Shown here one piece after another: positions 9,676 through 19,779 of a stretch of DNA of 64,000 nucleotides (position 1 is the stretch's first letter; every line of letters starts with the position of its first letter). This DNA is from Zychaea mexicana (Eukaryota; Mucoromycota; Mucoromycetes; Mucorales; Lichtheimiaceae): NCBI RefSeq assembly GCF_025766255.1, contig NW_026516704.1, positions 62,001-126,000 on the forward strand. Direction: 5' to 3'. The translations under genes were made by a program, and so were the position numbers. The notes below the pieces were generated by a model that was given only the letters and a program-made list of their open reading frames with translations, did no database searches and was not told the origin of the DNA.

Positions 9676-10291
9676 TTAGCATCTCTACAAGTTATCATCA
9701 TAGTTTTGCTTTACATGTATAGATGATACTTACATCTTGAAAGTTCTTTATTAGTCAAACGCAGATGTTCCTGAATTTGATCCCACTCCAACTTGTTATT
9801 GACAAGTTCTTCGATCCATTTACGTGTTTCAGCAGGGAGTTGTGAGCGAGTAGCATTAGTTATCTTGGTAGGGTCATGGTGTTGATGTTGCCAGTGATAT
9901 ACAAGTTTGATTTTGCCTGAGAATAAGTATTGAATACGGTATCGAGCACGACAATCTACTTTAATAGATAGTTTTGCAAGTCGACGTTTTTTGATGGGAG
10001 CAGGTTCAGTTGAGTCTATAGGCAGAGCAGGGGCAGCTGGAGCCAATGTTTCTCTTGAGTGATCACAAAAAAAGTGATACTACGTTCAACTGTCCGAGGA
10101 CGGCCGGCATCTGAAGCCTTGGGTACGGAGATGTACTTGTTGTTGGTGATGAAGTTGGCATGCTGCTTGGGGTTTTCTTTAACCCACTCGTCAAGTTGTT
10201 GCTGGTTGTCAAAAGTCTCTGTAACTACTTCGGTCGGGTAGGTGGGAAAGACACAGACAAGGTATCCAAGGCTATCAGATGCAGAGGCCAT
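9676..10291 (-). pseudogene. MULE/FAR1-like transposase N-terminal gene, U1 copy
   Basis: The frame from ATG 10291 (MASASDSLGYLVCVF) matches the U2 and U3 copies. A one-base shortening of an A-run near 10065 breaks the frame, and about 15 bases are missing near 10105, between GCAT repeats. Near 9738 this copy has one more T than U2/U3. With that T, the donor at the end of the exon is in phase with the following exon, which survives only in the other units. The predicted domain is a WRKY-GCM1/FAR1-type zinc finger (C...C...HxH), the usual DNA-binding head of Mutator-like transposases. The 3' part is cut off at 9676 by the neighbouring sequence. Confidence 0.6.
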
Positions 10292-10543
10292 TGTTGTAGG
10301 TGAGCAATTGACAAAACAACAAAGGTACAGTTGTGACGCGTCGCTGTGGGAACTTGAAAAAATTTTACTCAGTGATTGAAAACTTCTCTGATGTAATTTT
10401 TCTTGATGAATAATGAAACTGCCCCCAGATGGGTGCACCCCTTTTCGGGTTCCTCAAATAAGGGGATGCAGGGGATGCAGGGGCACCTTTTTCTTTCTTC
10501 TTTAAGCTACAGCATCTTTTACTTCTTTAAGCTTGTTCCGTCA

Positions 10544-11282
10544 ATGTTTGGATGCACAGACTTAAGTTTGTCCCAGGCGGCATGCTTAGCCCTTGGATTA
10601 CAACAAACCAAAGAACAACGGCTTCAAGCAGTTGCCAGAATACAAGAGTTGGATATGGTGCACGTACATGTTATAGGCGCCAATCCACTGTTTCCGAGCC
10701 TGGTGTCAACGAGGGTACAAGAGATGAATCCCTTTGTGTACATCACATATACAGATGATAGTAAGTGTGTTTGTAGTCTCATTAATAGACCTGTGGCTGA
10801 CATAAATGTATTCAGGTGACCAAATTGGCGACTCCTCATCTTCTACCCCATGCACTACATCATCGACCGTTGTTACTAAAGAAAGTGTCAACGCTTCATC
10901 TTGGGCAAGTGATATAATTGTGTATCAATACAAAGGTAAAAGCAGCTTTTTTCCATTATAGGTTTCGTGTTTTGTAACGTTTTGTGTAGTCACTGTTTCT
11001 AAACAGGAAGCCCTGGAATACTTGAAGCAAGTCATGCTGCCAGAACGACCGTCGAACCATACCCTATTCGAGCACATCTTCTTGGTGTCAGCTCAGCAAA
11101 AATATATCTTGGAAAAACGCTTCGGACCACTCACAAACTCGACGAAGCAAATTGAGGGTTGGGTCAACGGCTGCAACGCGTGGGGTGAACGTACATCAAG
11201 AAAGTCAGATGGCAAAAAAGTAGAAGGTCGTTGGGGGGTAATGGGTTTAACACGAAACAGTTATTTACATATCCTCCTTTAG
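10544..11282 (+). CDS. three-exon gene of unknown function, U1 copy (uninterrupted)
   Basis: Exons 10544-10760, 10816-10935 and 11011-11282 join in phase (introns GTAAGT...CAG and GTAAAA...AAG). The protein starts MFGCTDLSLSQAACLAL, has a Ser/Thr-rich middle and then a helical part (HTLFEHIFLVSAQQK...TKQIEGWVN). It is divergent from the MULE-like gene at 10291, so the two may share a promoter. After about residue 200 the frame runs into mitochondrial-plasmid-like DNA and stops at 11282, next to a perfect hairpin. The fragment at 14717 probably continued the gene before that insertion. I do not recognise the family. Confidence 0.5.
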
Positions 11283-11315
11283 AAGGAAAGAAAACAAACA
11301 TACTTCTTTCCTTCT
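11281..11315. terminator. perfect 12-bp hairpin at the left edge of the plasmid-like segment
   Basis: AGAAGGAAAGAA at 11281 pairs with TTCTTTCCTTCT ending at 11315, loop 11 bases. The same hairpin is found in U2 and U3 (about 27323 and 40023). It overlaps the stop codon of the upstream frame and lies where nuclear-type sequence gives way to AT-rich plasmid-like sequence. It could be a plasmid end, a transcript end signal or a mitochondrial hairpin element. The role is inference. Confidence 0.5.
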
Positions 11316-11423
11316 AGATAGGATCTTATTCAGACATACCTTTTTGAGGTAAATTCTATAAGTATCATTATTTAATGAGAAACTAAATGTCTTTATTTTT
11401 TAAAAAAATAGTATTATTTAACT

Positions 11424-11524
11424 GATGCTATCTAATTTTATTAATTTATTAAAAAAAATGTTTACAAAAATGTCTTTTAAAATTTTAGCGATCGCCCTAT
11501 TCCCCCTTCGTATCCTGCGATTAA
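11424..11524 (+). repeat. direct repeat in front of the plasmid-like membrane ORF
   Basis: GATGCTATCTAATT (11424-11437) followed by a GC-richer block at 11484-11524 (TTTAGCGATCGCCCTATT then CCCTTCG and CCTGCGATTAA). The same two-part arrangement precedes the RNA polymerase frame at 12742-12844. In a background of mostly A and T these GC-richer blocks stand out and may be promoters or processing signals of the original mitochondrial plasmid. Confidence 0.6.
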
Positions 11525-11575
11525 CTTTAAACTTAGTTTGGGTTATTTCTAGTTATTGGTTTAAAATACTTATTT

Positions 11576-12634
11576 ATGGATATAATAGATTATTACAAAC
11601 TTAATATTCTTTATTACAGAATAATATTCTATCCATTATTAAGTTTTTTTAAACATAAGTATTACTATTCTATAGATAAAAATCATTTTAGATTTGCATC
11701 TGTATTTTTAATTCCTAATATTCTAGTTGATTCTATTCATCTTTATTTTATAGAATTTATTCACTTCTTAAATGATAATCTTTCTAACATTTTTACAGGC
11801 TCTTTAGGTTTAGTATTACTAGGTTTATTAATTTATATAAGTTCTGCCCCTAATTTATCTAATACAAATCCTTCATCAAAAAATACTTTTAATGTTAATT
11901 TTGGAGATGGAGGTGCAGCATCAAAAAATCATCCATCAAATAGTAATTCTAATAATGATAAACTAATTACTTCTCCTGGAATTGCTGCTGCGGGAATTAT
12001 TTCTAGAACAACAATAACTGCTGTAGTTAAAATTGCAAAAACAAATCCTAGAAATGGATTGTTTTTAGGTATTGTTGGTACTATTGGTGGTTTTGCTACT
12101 TATGGATTAGGTGAAATAATGAATCATAACTATGAAGAAAGAAAAAAAATGAGAGAAATGTATGGAAGAATGTATTATCACTCTATTAAAAGATCTGGTA
12201 GTCCTCCACCAGATGGAAACTTCAAGATTAATTCTCCAAATGAAAATAGTAATAATTTTGTAAAATCAATTTTAAAATTCATTAAAAATCCACAAGATGT
12301 ATTTAATTTATTAAATAAATATTTTAGAGGTAGTGATAGAAGTCCTACTCCTATTTTAATTTTATGTATTTGTCTATTTACATTTATTGGAATTCTTGGT
12401 TGTTTCTTTTTAATTATAGGTATGTTAAGTAAACTAATTAAAATTGAAGAATGAGAATATATTAAGAATAGACCTTTATTACATAAATTAGTTTGCCTTA
12501 TTATTTCATTAAGATATTGGAATAATTCTATATTATTAATAATTATGTTATTATGTCATATTAGAATTTTAGTTATTTACTATTATTTAAACGAATCATT
12601 CTGGGTTGATGATTTATATAAAAGATTATTATAA
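11576..12634 (+). pseudogene. mitochondrial-plasmid-like membrane protein ORF, U1 copy
   Basis: Very AT-rich frame from ATG 11576. It has hydrophobic segments (LGLVLLGLLIYISS at about 80-93, FLGIVGTIGGFATYGLGE, and ILCICLFTFIGILGCFFLI near 255), separated by Asn/Ser/Lys-rich stretches. An in-frame TGA at 12452-12454 is CGA in U2 and U3, so it is a mutation and not a mitochondrial Trp codon. Beyond it the frame stays homologous with two more membrane segments to 12634. I do not recognise the family. Its place before a phage-type RNA polymerase suggests an accessory ORF of a linear mitochondrial plasmid. Confidence 0.55.
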
Positions 12635-12741
12635 TTATTTTATAAAATTCTCCCCTGGTACCTTGATTTATGCCTTCTTGTGGCGGTACTGTAACTAGAG
12701 ATAATTAATCTTGAAACTAAATAAATCATTACTAAAAACTA

Positions 12742-12844
12742 GATGCTATCTAATTACTTACTTACTTTAAAATATGATGTTTACAAACTTATTCTATATT
12801 TTTAGCGATTGCCCTATTTTCCCTTCGAATACCTGCGATTTAAA
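12742..12844 (+). repeat. direct repeat in front of the RNA polymerase frame
   Basis: Second copy of the two-part motif: GATGCTATCTAATT at 12742-12755 and TTTAGCGATTGCCCTATT...CTGCGATTTAA at 12801-12844. It matches the block at 11484-11524 apart from a few substitutions and small gaps. It lies directly upstream of the polymerase reading frame. Confidence 0.6.
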
Positions 12845-12849
12845 CTCTT

Positions 12850-14716
12850 TCACAGAGCTTATTTCAAGTTACATTAGGATTAAAACACCTGATGGTTTAA
12901 TTACCAGTAATATCTAGATCAATACTCCGGATAATTTACTTTTAGCTTTATTACCTTCAGTAGTATGTATAAACAAAAACCCTTCAGAAAATAATATTTT
13001 AAATTCAACTTTAAATGATTCAAAAGATTTTTCTCTTACAAATGAAAATTCTAATGGTTATATTACTATTAAAGAAATTTTATCAAATGATACTTTATCT
13101 CTTAAAGAAAAACAATTAAATTTAGAAGAAAAATTACATTCTTTATGGTTGAAAAAACTAGAAAAAATGAGTAAGTCTAAGGATTTCTTAAATATAGATC
13201 CTAGGTTTAGAATATTTTTAAATAACTATAAGTTGTTAGAAGATGACTTAAAAATGTATTTTGAAAATGAAAAATTTATTAGAAACAAAAAATATCTTTT
13301 TATGTTTAAAGAAATAGATAAATCCTTGATGCTGTTCTTGATTTTAAGTTTGTTAATCCCCTTTATTATGAAATATGAAGATAATAAAGAACAATCAGTT
13401 GCTACTTTATTTCATAGATTAGGAAAAACTATATATAAAGAATGTTTATATCAAAAATATATTAAAGAAGTTGATGATAAATCTAAGGATATTGTAACTT
13501 TTAATTTATATTTGAAGAATTTTACAATGAATGAAGAGAATTTTATTACTATTGGTGGTACTGTTATTATTAGTTATTTGGATATGAAAAGTGATCTTTT
13601 CAATATCTTAGAACGATATGATGTTAAAAGTAAAAAAACTCATAGAGAAATTATTCCTAGTTACCAATTGAAAAAATATATTAAATATTTAGGTATGATT
13701 GATGGTCATGAATTACCTATAGTATATCCACCTATTTATTGGGAATTAAATGATAACAAAGAATTTAAGACATATAGTGGATATATTACTAATAATATTA
13801 AGAGTTTTAATCCTTTAATTAGAAGTAAAAGATTTACTGAATCAAATATTAAATTTATAAATAAAATGATATATAAAATGGTTAATTATATGTCATCTAT
13901 TGGTTTCAATATTAATCTTAAAGTATTAGATTTTCTAATGAATCTGCCACTTAATGATGATTTAGTTATGAGAACATTACATAAGGAGACAGATGAAATG
14001 AGTGAGATTATTAAAAAGAATAATAAAGAAAAAGAATTTGAAATTACATCTCATAAAAGTAAATTCTTATATAATAATTTAATTTTAACTATTGCTAAGC
14101 TTTATAGAGATGTTGAACAATTTTATTTTACTTTCTTTTTAGACTAGAGAGGAAGAGTTTATTGCCAAGGGGGTGAATTAAATCTCTAAGGTGGTGAATT
14201 AGCAAGATCATTAAAGTTATTCAAAAAAGGTTATGTATTATCTGAAAATGGATTAAATTCATTAAAGGTTTATGGAGCAAATACTTTTGGATTAAATAAA
14301 TTATCTATTACCAAAAGATTAGAATGGGTTGATCAACATTTTTCAGAAATCTTAGATTTAAATTCAGGATTATCGAGAAAAGCTGATGAACCTATGTTGT
14401 TTTTAGCTTTTTGTTTTGAGTTACAAGGTTATAATAAGGATCTATTAAACTTTATTTCTAGATTACCAATTTATTTAGATGCAACATATAATGGTGTACA
14501 ACATTTAGCTGCAATGATTTCTGATTTTGATCTAGCTAGTAAAGTTAATTTAGTTGAATCTAATATGAAAGATGATCCTAATGATCTTTATAGTTTAATG
14601 TTAAATCCTATTAATGAAGAAATTAAGAAAATAAAGGAATGTGATTTAGAGTATGCCAGATTAAAGGGCTTAGTATTAAATAGAAAGATTGTAATAAGAA
14701 GTTTAATACTGGCTGT
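12850..14716 (+). pseudogene. rpo: phage-type (mitochondrial plasmid) RNA polymerase, truncated, U1 copy
   Basis: A single frame can be followed from about 12850 to 14716 with stops at 12915 (TAG, TGG in U2/U3), 14145 (TAG in all copies) and 14187 (TAA, CAA in U3). Single-subunit polymerase landmarks appear in order: LPIVYPPIYW, the RGRVYCQGGELN block just after the 14145 stop, GGELARSL, the catalytic-Asp motif YLDATYNGVQHLAAM and the start of motif B (LNRKIVIRS). Sequence then changes to nuclear type, so the C-terminal catalytic His/Asp region is missing. Such polymerases transcribe linear mitochondrial plasmids of fungi. This copy is in nuclear-type surroundings and cannot be functional. 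Confidence 0.8.
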
Positions 14717-15220
14717 GGGTCTTGTTAGACAAGTACTTGGATGTCAACGTTATTGAGGACCTTGCAAAATACGAGCGACACTGCCGTCACCATCCGATGT
14801 CAACAATCAGCTACGCCTGAAAATCAAAAGGAGGAAAAGAACGTCTTAGCACTCGATGCAACCTTCTAAGCAACATGGTTCATCGTTTGCATACGAGAAG
14901 CCTCTGCACCAAAGTTTTCATGTCGCCCTATTGCAACGCAGATGAAAATTTGGAATCTCGTGACAGCACTGGAAACCAAAAAAATCACCTGGCTTTAGTT
15001 AAGAACTGCGATGGGGATATGACAAGTTACGTGAATGACTTTTCTATTTAATGCACAGATACTCATTCTTTCTTTTTTCAGCTTTAATGCAGTTGCTGAA
15101 AACAAAGTTCAAGCCCATCTGTTTGGCAGTCATAGATTTTGCCGGGTTAAGCACAGAGCCAAATGACATTCGTGCATTCGTCAGGTAGAGTAGACATATT
15201 ATGAGGCTATCCGTGGATAA
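14717..15220 (+). pseudogene. YARKS-motif gene fragment, U1 copy
   Basis: Protein-like frame beginning LDKYLDVNVIEDLAKYERH, then MSTISYARKSKGGKERLSTR and CTKVFVSPYCNADE in the intact U2 version. After a probable intron ending TTTTTTCAG near 15082 comes a hydrophobic strand (ICLAVIDFAGLSTEPND). U1 has TGA at 14818-14820 where U2 and U3 have CGA. The YARKS strand and the later VIDFAGL strand recall the core of serine recombinases, but the match is too weak to name. I infer it continues the three-exon gene at 10544, split by the plasmid-like insertion. Confidence 0.4.
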
Positions 15221-15693
15221 AATCAACTAATATGATACTGAAAAATAGGAAATTTACACAAATTGAAGAGATTGTGGTGGACCGCGGATTGACTTTCGAC
15301 GTATTTTCGCGACATGACCTGCTGACGAAGGAAGAGATAATCAACCGTTTCGACCGTCGCACTAGCTGTGTCAAACGTTTGGCAATTCCTCAACTTGTAC
15401 AAAAATAAAGAGAAAAGAGAGTAAAGAAGAAGAAAAAAAGAGCTCCCTTACCAAGCCTACCCCTCACCCCTCGAATTTGCTTTTACATTCGACACTTCCT
15501 TACCAAGCCTACCCCTCACCCTCGAAGTTGCTTTTACATACAACACAACGTACAGACCCTGCAGATAAGGTTGAAATCAATAATTAGCGATAAGTGCAAA
15601 TTTTATAATAAATACAAATAAGAGTATGTTTTAATGTCCTGCAAAAACAAGTTGTTTTTTCACCCTCCCGTTCGCAACAATAGCGAAGTAAAA
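15221..15693. other. non-coding stretch with CCTTACCAAGCCTACCCCTCACCC direct repeat
   Basis: Between the YARKS fragment and the Gypsy fragment. A block of about 45 bp containing ACCAAGCCTACCCCTCACC and TTGCTTTTACAT occurs twice in tandem near 15447-15540. It may be Gypsy LTR or untranslated sequence. No gene seen. The same in U2 and U3. Confidence 0.5.
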
Positions 15694-16219
15694 TTATATT
15701 CCAAAAAAAATTTGTAGACCAAGTAAGGCGTCGTTCTCTGGACTTCCTATACGATTATGTGATTCAAACATGGTGATATTCACTTTTTCGTGCAGTGCAA
15801 GTATAGTTGTAATGCTTTGTCGCCATAATCCATCGTACATTCGCTCTTTTGGAGCTTGAGACGATAAGATAGCATTCATTGCTGTATGATCTGTGTGGAC
15901 TGTAGGTTGGGCACCATGCGTATAACAATGAAAGTACCATAAAGATTGAATCACGCACATCGCCTCACGTCCAGTCACGCTATAATTCTTCTTGGCTAGT
16001 GCCAACGTTTTGCTAGCATATAGGCAACTGGTCTTGAGTTTTGACAAAACACTTCCAATAGCGACATCCGAAGCGTCACAATAGAGATCGTATGGCAAGT
16101 TAGGGCCGGGATAATATGCTAGCGTTGGAAGTTCAATGAGCCGTATTTGATATCTTGAAAGGCTGCTTCTTCTTTGTATGCCACTGCCATTCCTCGCTTT
16201 TTTGTAGTAATTTGTATAT
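15694..16219 (-). pseudogene. Ty3/Gypsy RNase H fragment, U1 copy
   Basis: Minus-strand frame with RNase H landmarks LYCDASDVAIGSVLSK (first Asp), TGREAMCVIQSLWYF (Glu) and VHTDHTAM (second Asp), the order in Ty3/Gypsy pol after reverse transcriptase. At 16219 it is cut and joined in the same frame to the MULE-like gene of U2. That fusion frame is an artefact of the tandem duplication. Integrase is absent on the 3' side. Confidence 0.75.
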
Positions 16220-16970
16220 GATAAATCTTTTCTTGCTAATCTTGACTGTTGGTTGGCAATGATATTCATGACATGATGCTGCTTCACACGTAAGGCTTCC
16301 GGGAACGGTCCTTCGCCTTCCTCGAGCTGATACCACAGGTTAGCATCTCTACAAGTTATCATCATAGTTTTGCTTTACATGTATAGATGATACTTACATC
16401 TTGAAGTTCTTTATCAGTCAAACGCAGATGTTCCTGAATTTGATCCCACTCCAACTTGTTATTAACAAGTTCTTCGATCCATTTACGTGTTTCAGCAGGG
16501 AGTTGTGAGCGAGTAGCATTGGTTATCTCGGTAGGGTCATGGTGTTGATGTTGCCAGTGATATACAAGTTTGATTTTGCCTGAGAATAAGTATTGAATAC
16601 GGTATCGAGCACGACAATTTACTTTAATAGATGGTTTTGCAAGTCGACGTTTTTTGATGGGAGCAGGTTCAGTTGAGTCTATAGGCAGAGCAGGGATAGC
16701 TGGAGCCGATGTTTCTCTTGAGTGATCACAAAAAAAAGTGATACTACGTTCAACTGTCCGAGGACGGCCGGCATTATTTCGGCGTGCATCTGAAGCCTTG
16801 GGTACGGAGATGTACTTGTTGTTGGTGATGAAGTTGGCATGCTGCTTGGGGTTTTCTTTAACCCACTCGTCAAGTTGTTGCTGGTTGTCAAAAGTCTCTG
16901 TAACTACTTCGGTCGGGTAGGTGGGAAAGACACAGACAAGGTATCCAAGGCTATCAGATGCAGAGGCCAT
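16220..16970 (-). pseudogene. MULE/FAR1-like transposase N-terminal gene, U2 copy
   Basis: Exon 1 runs from ATG 16970 to a GTAAGT donor at 16397 (191 codons). Its C...C...H-x-H finger (CRARYRIQYLFSGKIKLVYH, HWQHQHHDP) fits the WRKY-GCM1/FAR1 DNA-binding head of Mutator-like transposases. Helices follow (RKWIEELVNNKLEWDQIQEHL). The next exon near 16340-16220 reads LWYQLEEGEGPFPEALRV...ARKDLSY, as expected for the linker before a MULE core, then is cut by the Gypsy fragment. One T fewer than U1 at the end of exon 1 spoils the splice phase. No transposase core is present. Confidence 0.6.
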
Positions 16971-17222
16971 TGTTGTAGGTGAGCAATTGACAAAACAACA
17001 AAGGTATAGTTGTGACGCGTTGCTGTGGGAACTTGAAAAAATTTTACTCAGTGATTGAAAACTTCTCTGATGTAATTTTTCTTGATGAATAATGAAACTG
17101 CCCCCAGATGGGTGCACCCCTTTTCGGGTTCCTCAAATAAGGGGATGCAGGGGATGCAGGGGCACCTTTTTCTTTCTTCTTTAAGCTACAGCATCTTTTA
17201 CTTCTTTAAGCTTGTTCCGTCA

Positions 17223-17694
17223 ATGTTTGGATGCACAGACTTAAGTTTGTCCCAGGCAGCATGCTTAGCCCTTAGATTACAACAAACCAAAGAACAATGG
17301 CTTCAAGCAGTTGCCAGAATACAAGAGTTGGATATGGTGCCTGTACATGTTATGGGCGCCAATCTACTGTTTCTGTGCCTGGTGTCAACGAGGGTACAAG
17401 AGATGAATCCCTTTGTGTACATCACATATGCAGACGATAGTAAGTGTGTTTGTAGTCTCATTAATAGACCTGTGGCTGACATAAATGTATTCAGGTGACC
17501 AAATTGGTGACTCCTCATCTTCTACCCCATGCACTACATCATCGACCGTTGTTACTAAAGAAAGTATCAATGCTTCATCTTCGGCAAGTGATACAATTGC
17601 ATATCAATACAAAGGTAAAAGCAGCTTTTTTCTGTTATAGGTCTCGTGTTTTGTAACGTTTTGTGTAGTCACTGTTTCTAAACAGGAAGCCCTG
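17223..17694 (+). pseudogene. three-exon gene, U2 copy, 5' part (split by CACTA)
   Basis: Same gene as at 10544. Exons 1 and 2 are present, and the third is interrupted four bases after its splice acceptor by the CACTA element. The coding sequence resumes at 27054. Before the insertion the frame was the same as in U1. Confidence 0.7.
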
Positions 17695-17715
17695 CACTAT
17701 AGGAAAATTCTTGTA

Positions 17716-17850
17716 AGCACTAAGTAAAGTAACAAGAATTCTTGTGGATTCTTGTGAATTTAAAGTAGCGGTCACACATTCACAAGAAAATTACAAAACG
17801 TTTTGTAGAATACCAAAGCGGTCACACGTTCACAAAACATTTTTGTGGAA
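17716..17850. repeat. left subterminal repeats of CACTA copy A
   Basis: Repeats of CACAAGAA/TTCTTGTG and GCGGTCACACNTTCACAA. Such short subterminal arrays are the transposase or accessory-protein binding sites in known CACTA elements. The same array is found in copy B at about 33816-33970. Confidence 0.7.
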
Positions 17851-18082
17851 TATTCATTATATAGATTTTAAAAAATAGCTTTATTCAATTACATGATACT
17901 AGCTAAGGTTTATTAATTGATGGAATACTGGTCGAGCGTATATAGATGAAAACCACCCCTTTCTCTCTCTATATATATCACATACACTCTCGCTATATAT
18001 ATACGTGTATGTGTGTGTGTGTTTATACAATAATCAACTTTCTGATACTTTAACTTACCTTTTAATTATGTTTATTTTTGTG

Positions 18083-19032
18083 GGGGGGAGCAGCTCCGAG
18101 CCGCTTTGTAGTACGACGTCGTTTGGTAGACTGCGTGGAGGAAGGAGTAGGGGCAGGGGCAGGAAGAAAAGCAGAAGTGGAGACAGGAAGAGAAGCAGGA
18201 AGAGAAGCAGAAGAGACAGGAAGAGCAGAAGCGGAAACAGGAAGAGAGGCAGAAGAGACAGGAAGAGCAGAAGAGACAGGAGGAGAAGCAGGAAGAGAGA
18301 CAGAAGAGACAGGAAGAGCAGAAGCGGTAACAGGAAGAGAAGCAGAAGAGATAGGAAGCAGCAGGAAGAGAAGCAGGAAGAGAAGCAGAAGCCGGTTCTT
18401 GTTGTCTACCTGAGAGTTAATATATATACAATTGTGGTTGCTCTAGTGTAGTAGTTATCATACCTCAACTTGCTGGATCTGCCGTAGTTATTCCAGCATT
18501 CTTGGACGATGTGGCGAGCTGCCCACTGGTCCTGGCAGACAGCAAAATCAATTCCCTGCTTCTTTGCCAGGTTCGTGAAAAGGCTGATAGCCCAGTTGCT
18601 ATCCTTGCTTTGCAGCTTAGCAAAGTAGCAGGTCGCGCTGTTGTCAGCACGATCCCGCAATCTCTTCTCTAGAACAACCACAACACGCTCCCAGATGTGC
18701 TTGATGTCCGTCTGGGCTTTGATCAAAGCACCACCTTCAAACTGGTGGTAGCCTTGAAGGAGAAGGCGCTCGACATCATCCTTGTTAGCTTTCTTCACCA
18801 TCTTCCCCTTGGTATTTAGAGCCACTGGGTGGGGAATGAGGGAAACCGTCTCAGCAAGTTCTGCTTCATCGACAACTGGCACCTCGACTAGGGATTGCGC
18901 CGTTAGCAGTTGGTCGAGCTTCTCCAGAATGATTGCTTGATTCGTCTCTACATTGATAAGACGATGCTCCATATGAGTGAAGACTTGGAGGAAATTGAGG
19001 TTAGCGTTGGAAGGTGTTTGGTTAGTGTTCAT
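18083..19032 (-). CDS. coiled-coil accessory protein of CACTA copy A
   Basis: From ATG 19032 (MNTNQTPSNANLNF) the frame has a coiled coil (NVETNQAIILEKLDQLL, about 27-43), a linker, a basic KGKMVKKANKDD stretch and a helical Trp-containing domain (SNWAISLF...QDQWAARHIVQECWNNYG). A GTATGA donor follows SSKL near 18472 and an acceptor CTCAG lies near 18413. The next exon would enter the minisatellite and end in a basic tail (TKRRRTTKR) near 18083, though the exact phase across the repeat is unsettled. It is divergent from the transposase gene at 19186 over 150 bp. By position it is analogous to the second gene of plant CACTA elements. Homology is not claimed. Confidence 0.55.
18130..18395. repeat. 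12-bp-based purine-rich minisatellite (copy A)
   Basis: Variants of AGGAAGAGAAGC and AGGAAGAGCAGA are repeated about 20 times. On the minus strand they read as Ala-Ser-Leu-Pro repeats in the frame that ends TKRRRTTKRLGAAPP. On the plus strand they give an Arg/Ser-rich ORF. I favour the minus-strand reading as the tail of the coiled-coil gene, because that gene family otherwise ends in a Ser/Pro-rich, basic tail. Confidence 0.7.
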
Positions 19033-19779
19033 TTTTTTAAAAAAAAGTTTTTGGGAAGAAGAGAAGAAAGAAAAAAAAATTGCAGTAATTTAAAAGTATT
19101 TGTCACCTTAATTAACCAAGTGGCTATAACATATCGTTCAATTAAGACTTACCTATCATTTCATACTCATCGTCCACCATCCACCATGCCCATATATTGT
19201 TGCGATAACTGCGATGAGACCTTTAGGTCTGCAATAAAGTACAAAAACCACGTCAAAGAACACAAGTGGGAACAGTGCCGTAGCAGCAGCAGTTCGCCTC
19301 CACCAGTTACTGCGTTGGTGTTAGCACCCGACCTAACGAATGCCGATCCTGGTACCTTGATGGGAAACGCTAATCTCGAGGTCCCTCCCGAGATCATTGC
19401 GGCTGATCGCGAAAGTGACAGCGTAGACCACGAGACCAGTGACAACGAAAGCTGTGGCGAAAATAACGACGAAGGTAGCGACGTCGAAGCTATGCTTCCA
19501 CTTGAGGACGCGCCAACTCGCATTAATGAAGGGGATGTTGAAGAAATCGATGTTTCAAATATCGAGCAGTAAGCCGAAGATAACAGATGGGATCTCGAAC
19601 TATTGGCGATTGTTCTTATCTACAATCTTCTGAGGGATTGTCATGACAATCTGATTAGCTTTTGCATTCGCTTTGCGAAGCACTCTATCGACAGCTTCAG
19701 TAAGTAAATGAGTAGTGATCAATGTATATACATGTTAAACATTTTTCGTATGGTGCATACTAACTTGAATCGTTAATAT

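Larger units (their letters stand above)
9676..16219. repeat. tandem unit U1 of the 6.7-kb array (no CACTA insertion)
   Basis: First of three direct copies. Homology with U2 begins at TTAGCATCTC (9676 = 16340) and ends at 16219 where U2 starts (TTTGTATAT|GATAAATC). U1 lacks the first 120 bases of the unit, replaced by the flank of the Rep module. It is the most diverged copy and keeps the uninterrupted site where U2 and U3 carry a CACTA element. Confidence 0.9.

Noticed and set aside
12452..12454. TGA read as Trp (mitochondrial code) in the plasmid-like ORF
   Set aside because: The other two copies have CGA at this codon, so it is a mutation and not a code difference.
14145..14147. TAG as a genuine C-terminus of a short polymerase protein
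   Set aside because: The conserved RGRVYCQGGEL block follows directly in the same frame, so the protein is interrupted and not complete.
15694..16365. One 223-aa minus-strand protein combining MULE-like and RNase H parts
   Set aside because: The frame crosses the tandem-duplication junction at 16219/16220. U3 shows the true Gypsy continuation, so the fusion is accidental.
18005..18451. Plus-strand Arg/Ser-rich ORF (RS-domain-like), also at 34125-34571
   Set aside because: It is a forced reading of a purine-rich 12-bp minisatellite. It lacks splice or domain support, and the opposite strand gives a better continuation of a known gene.
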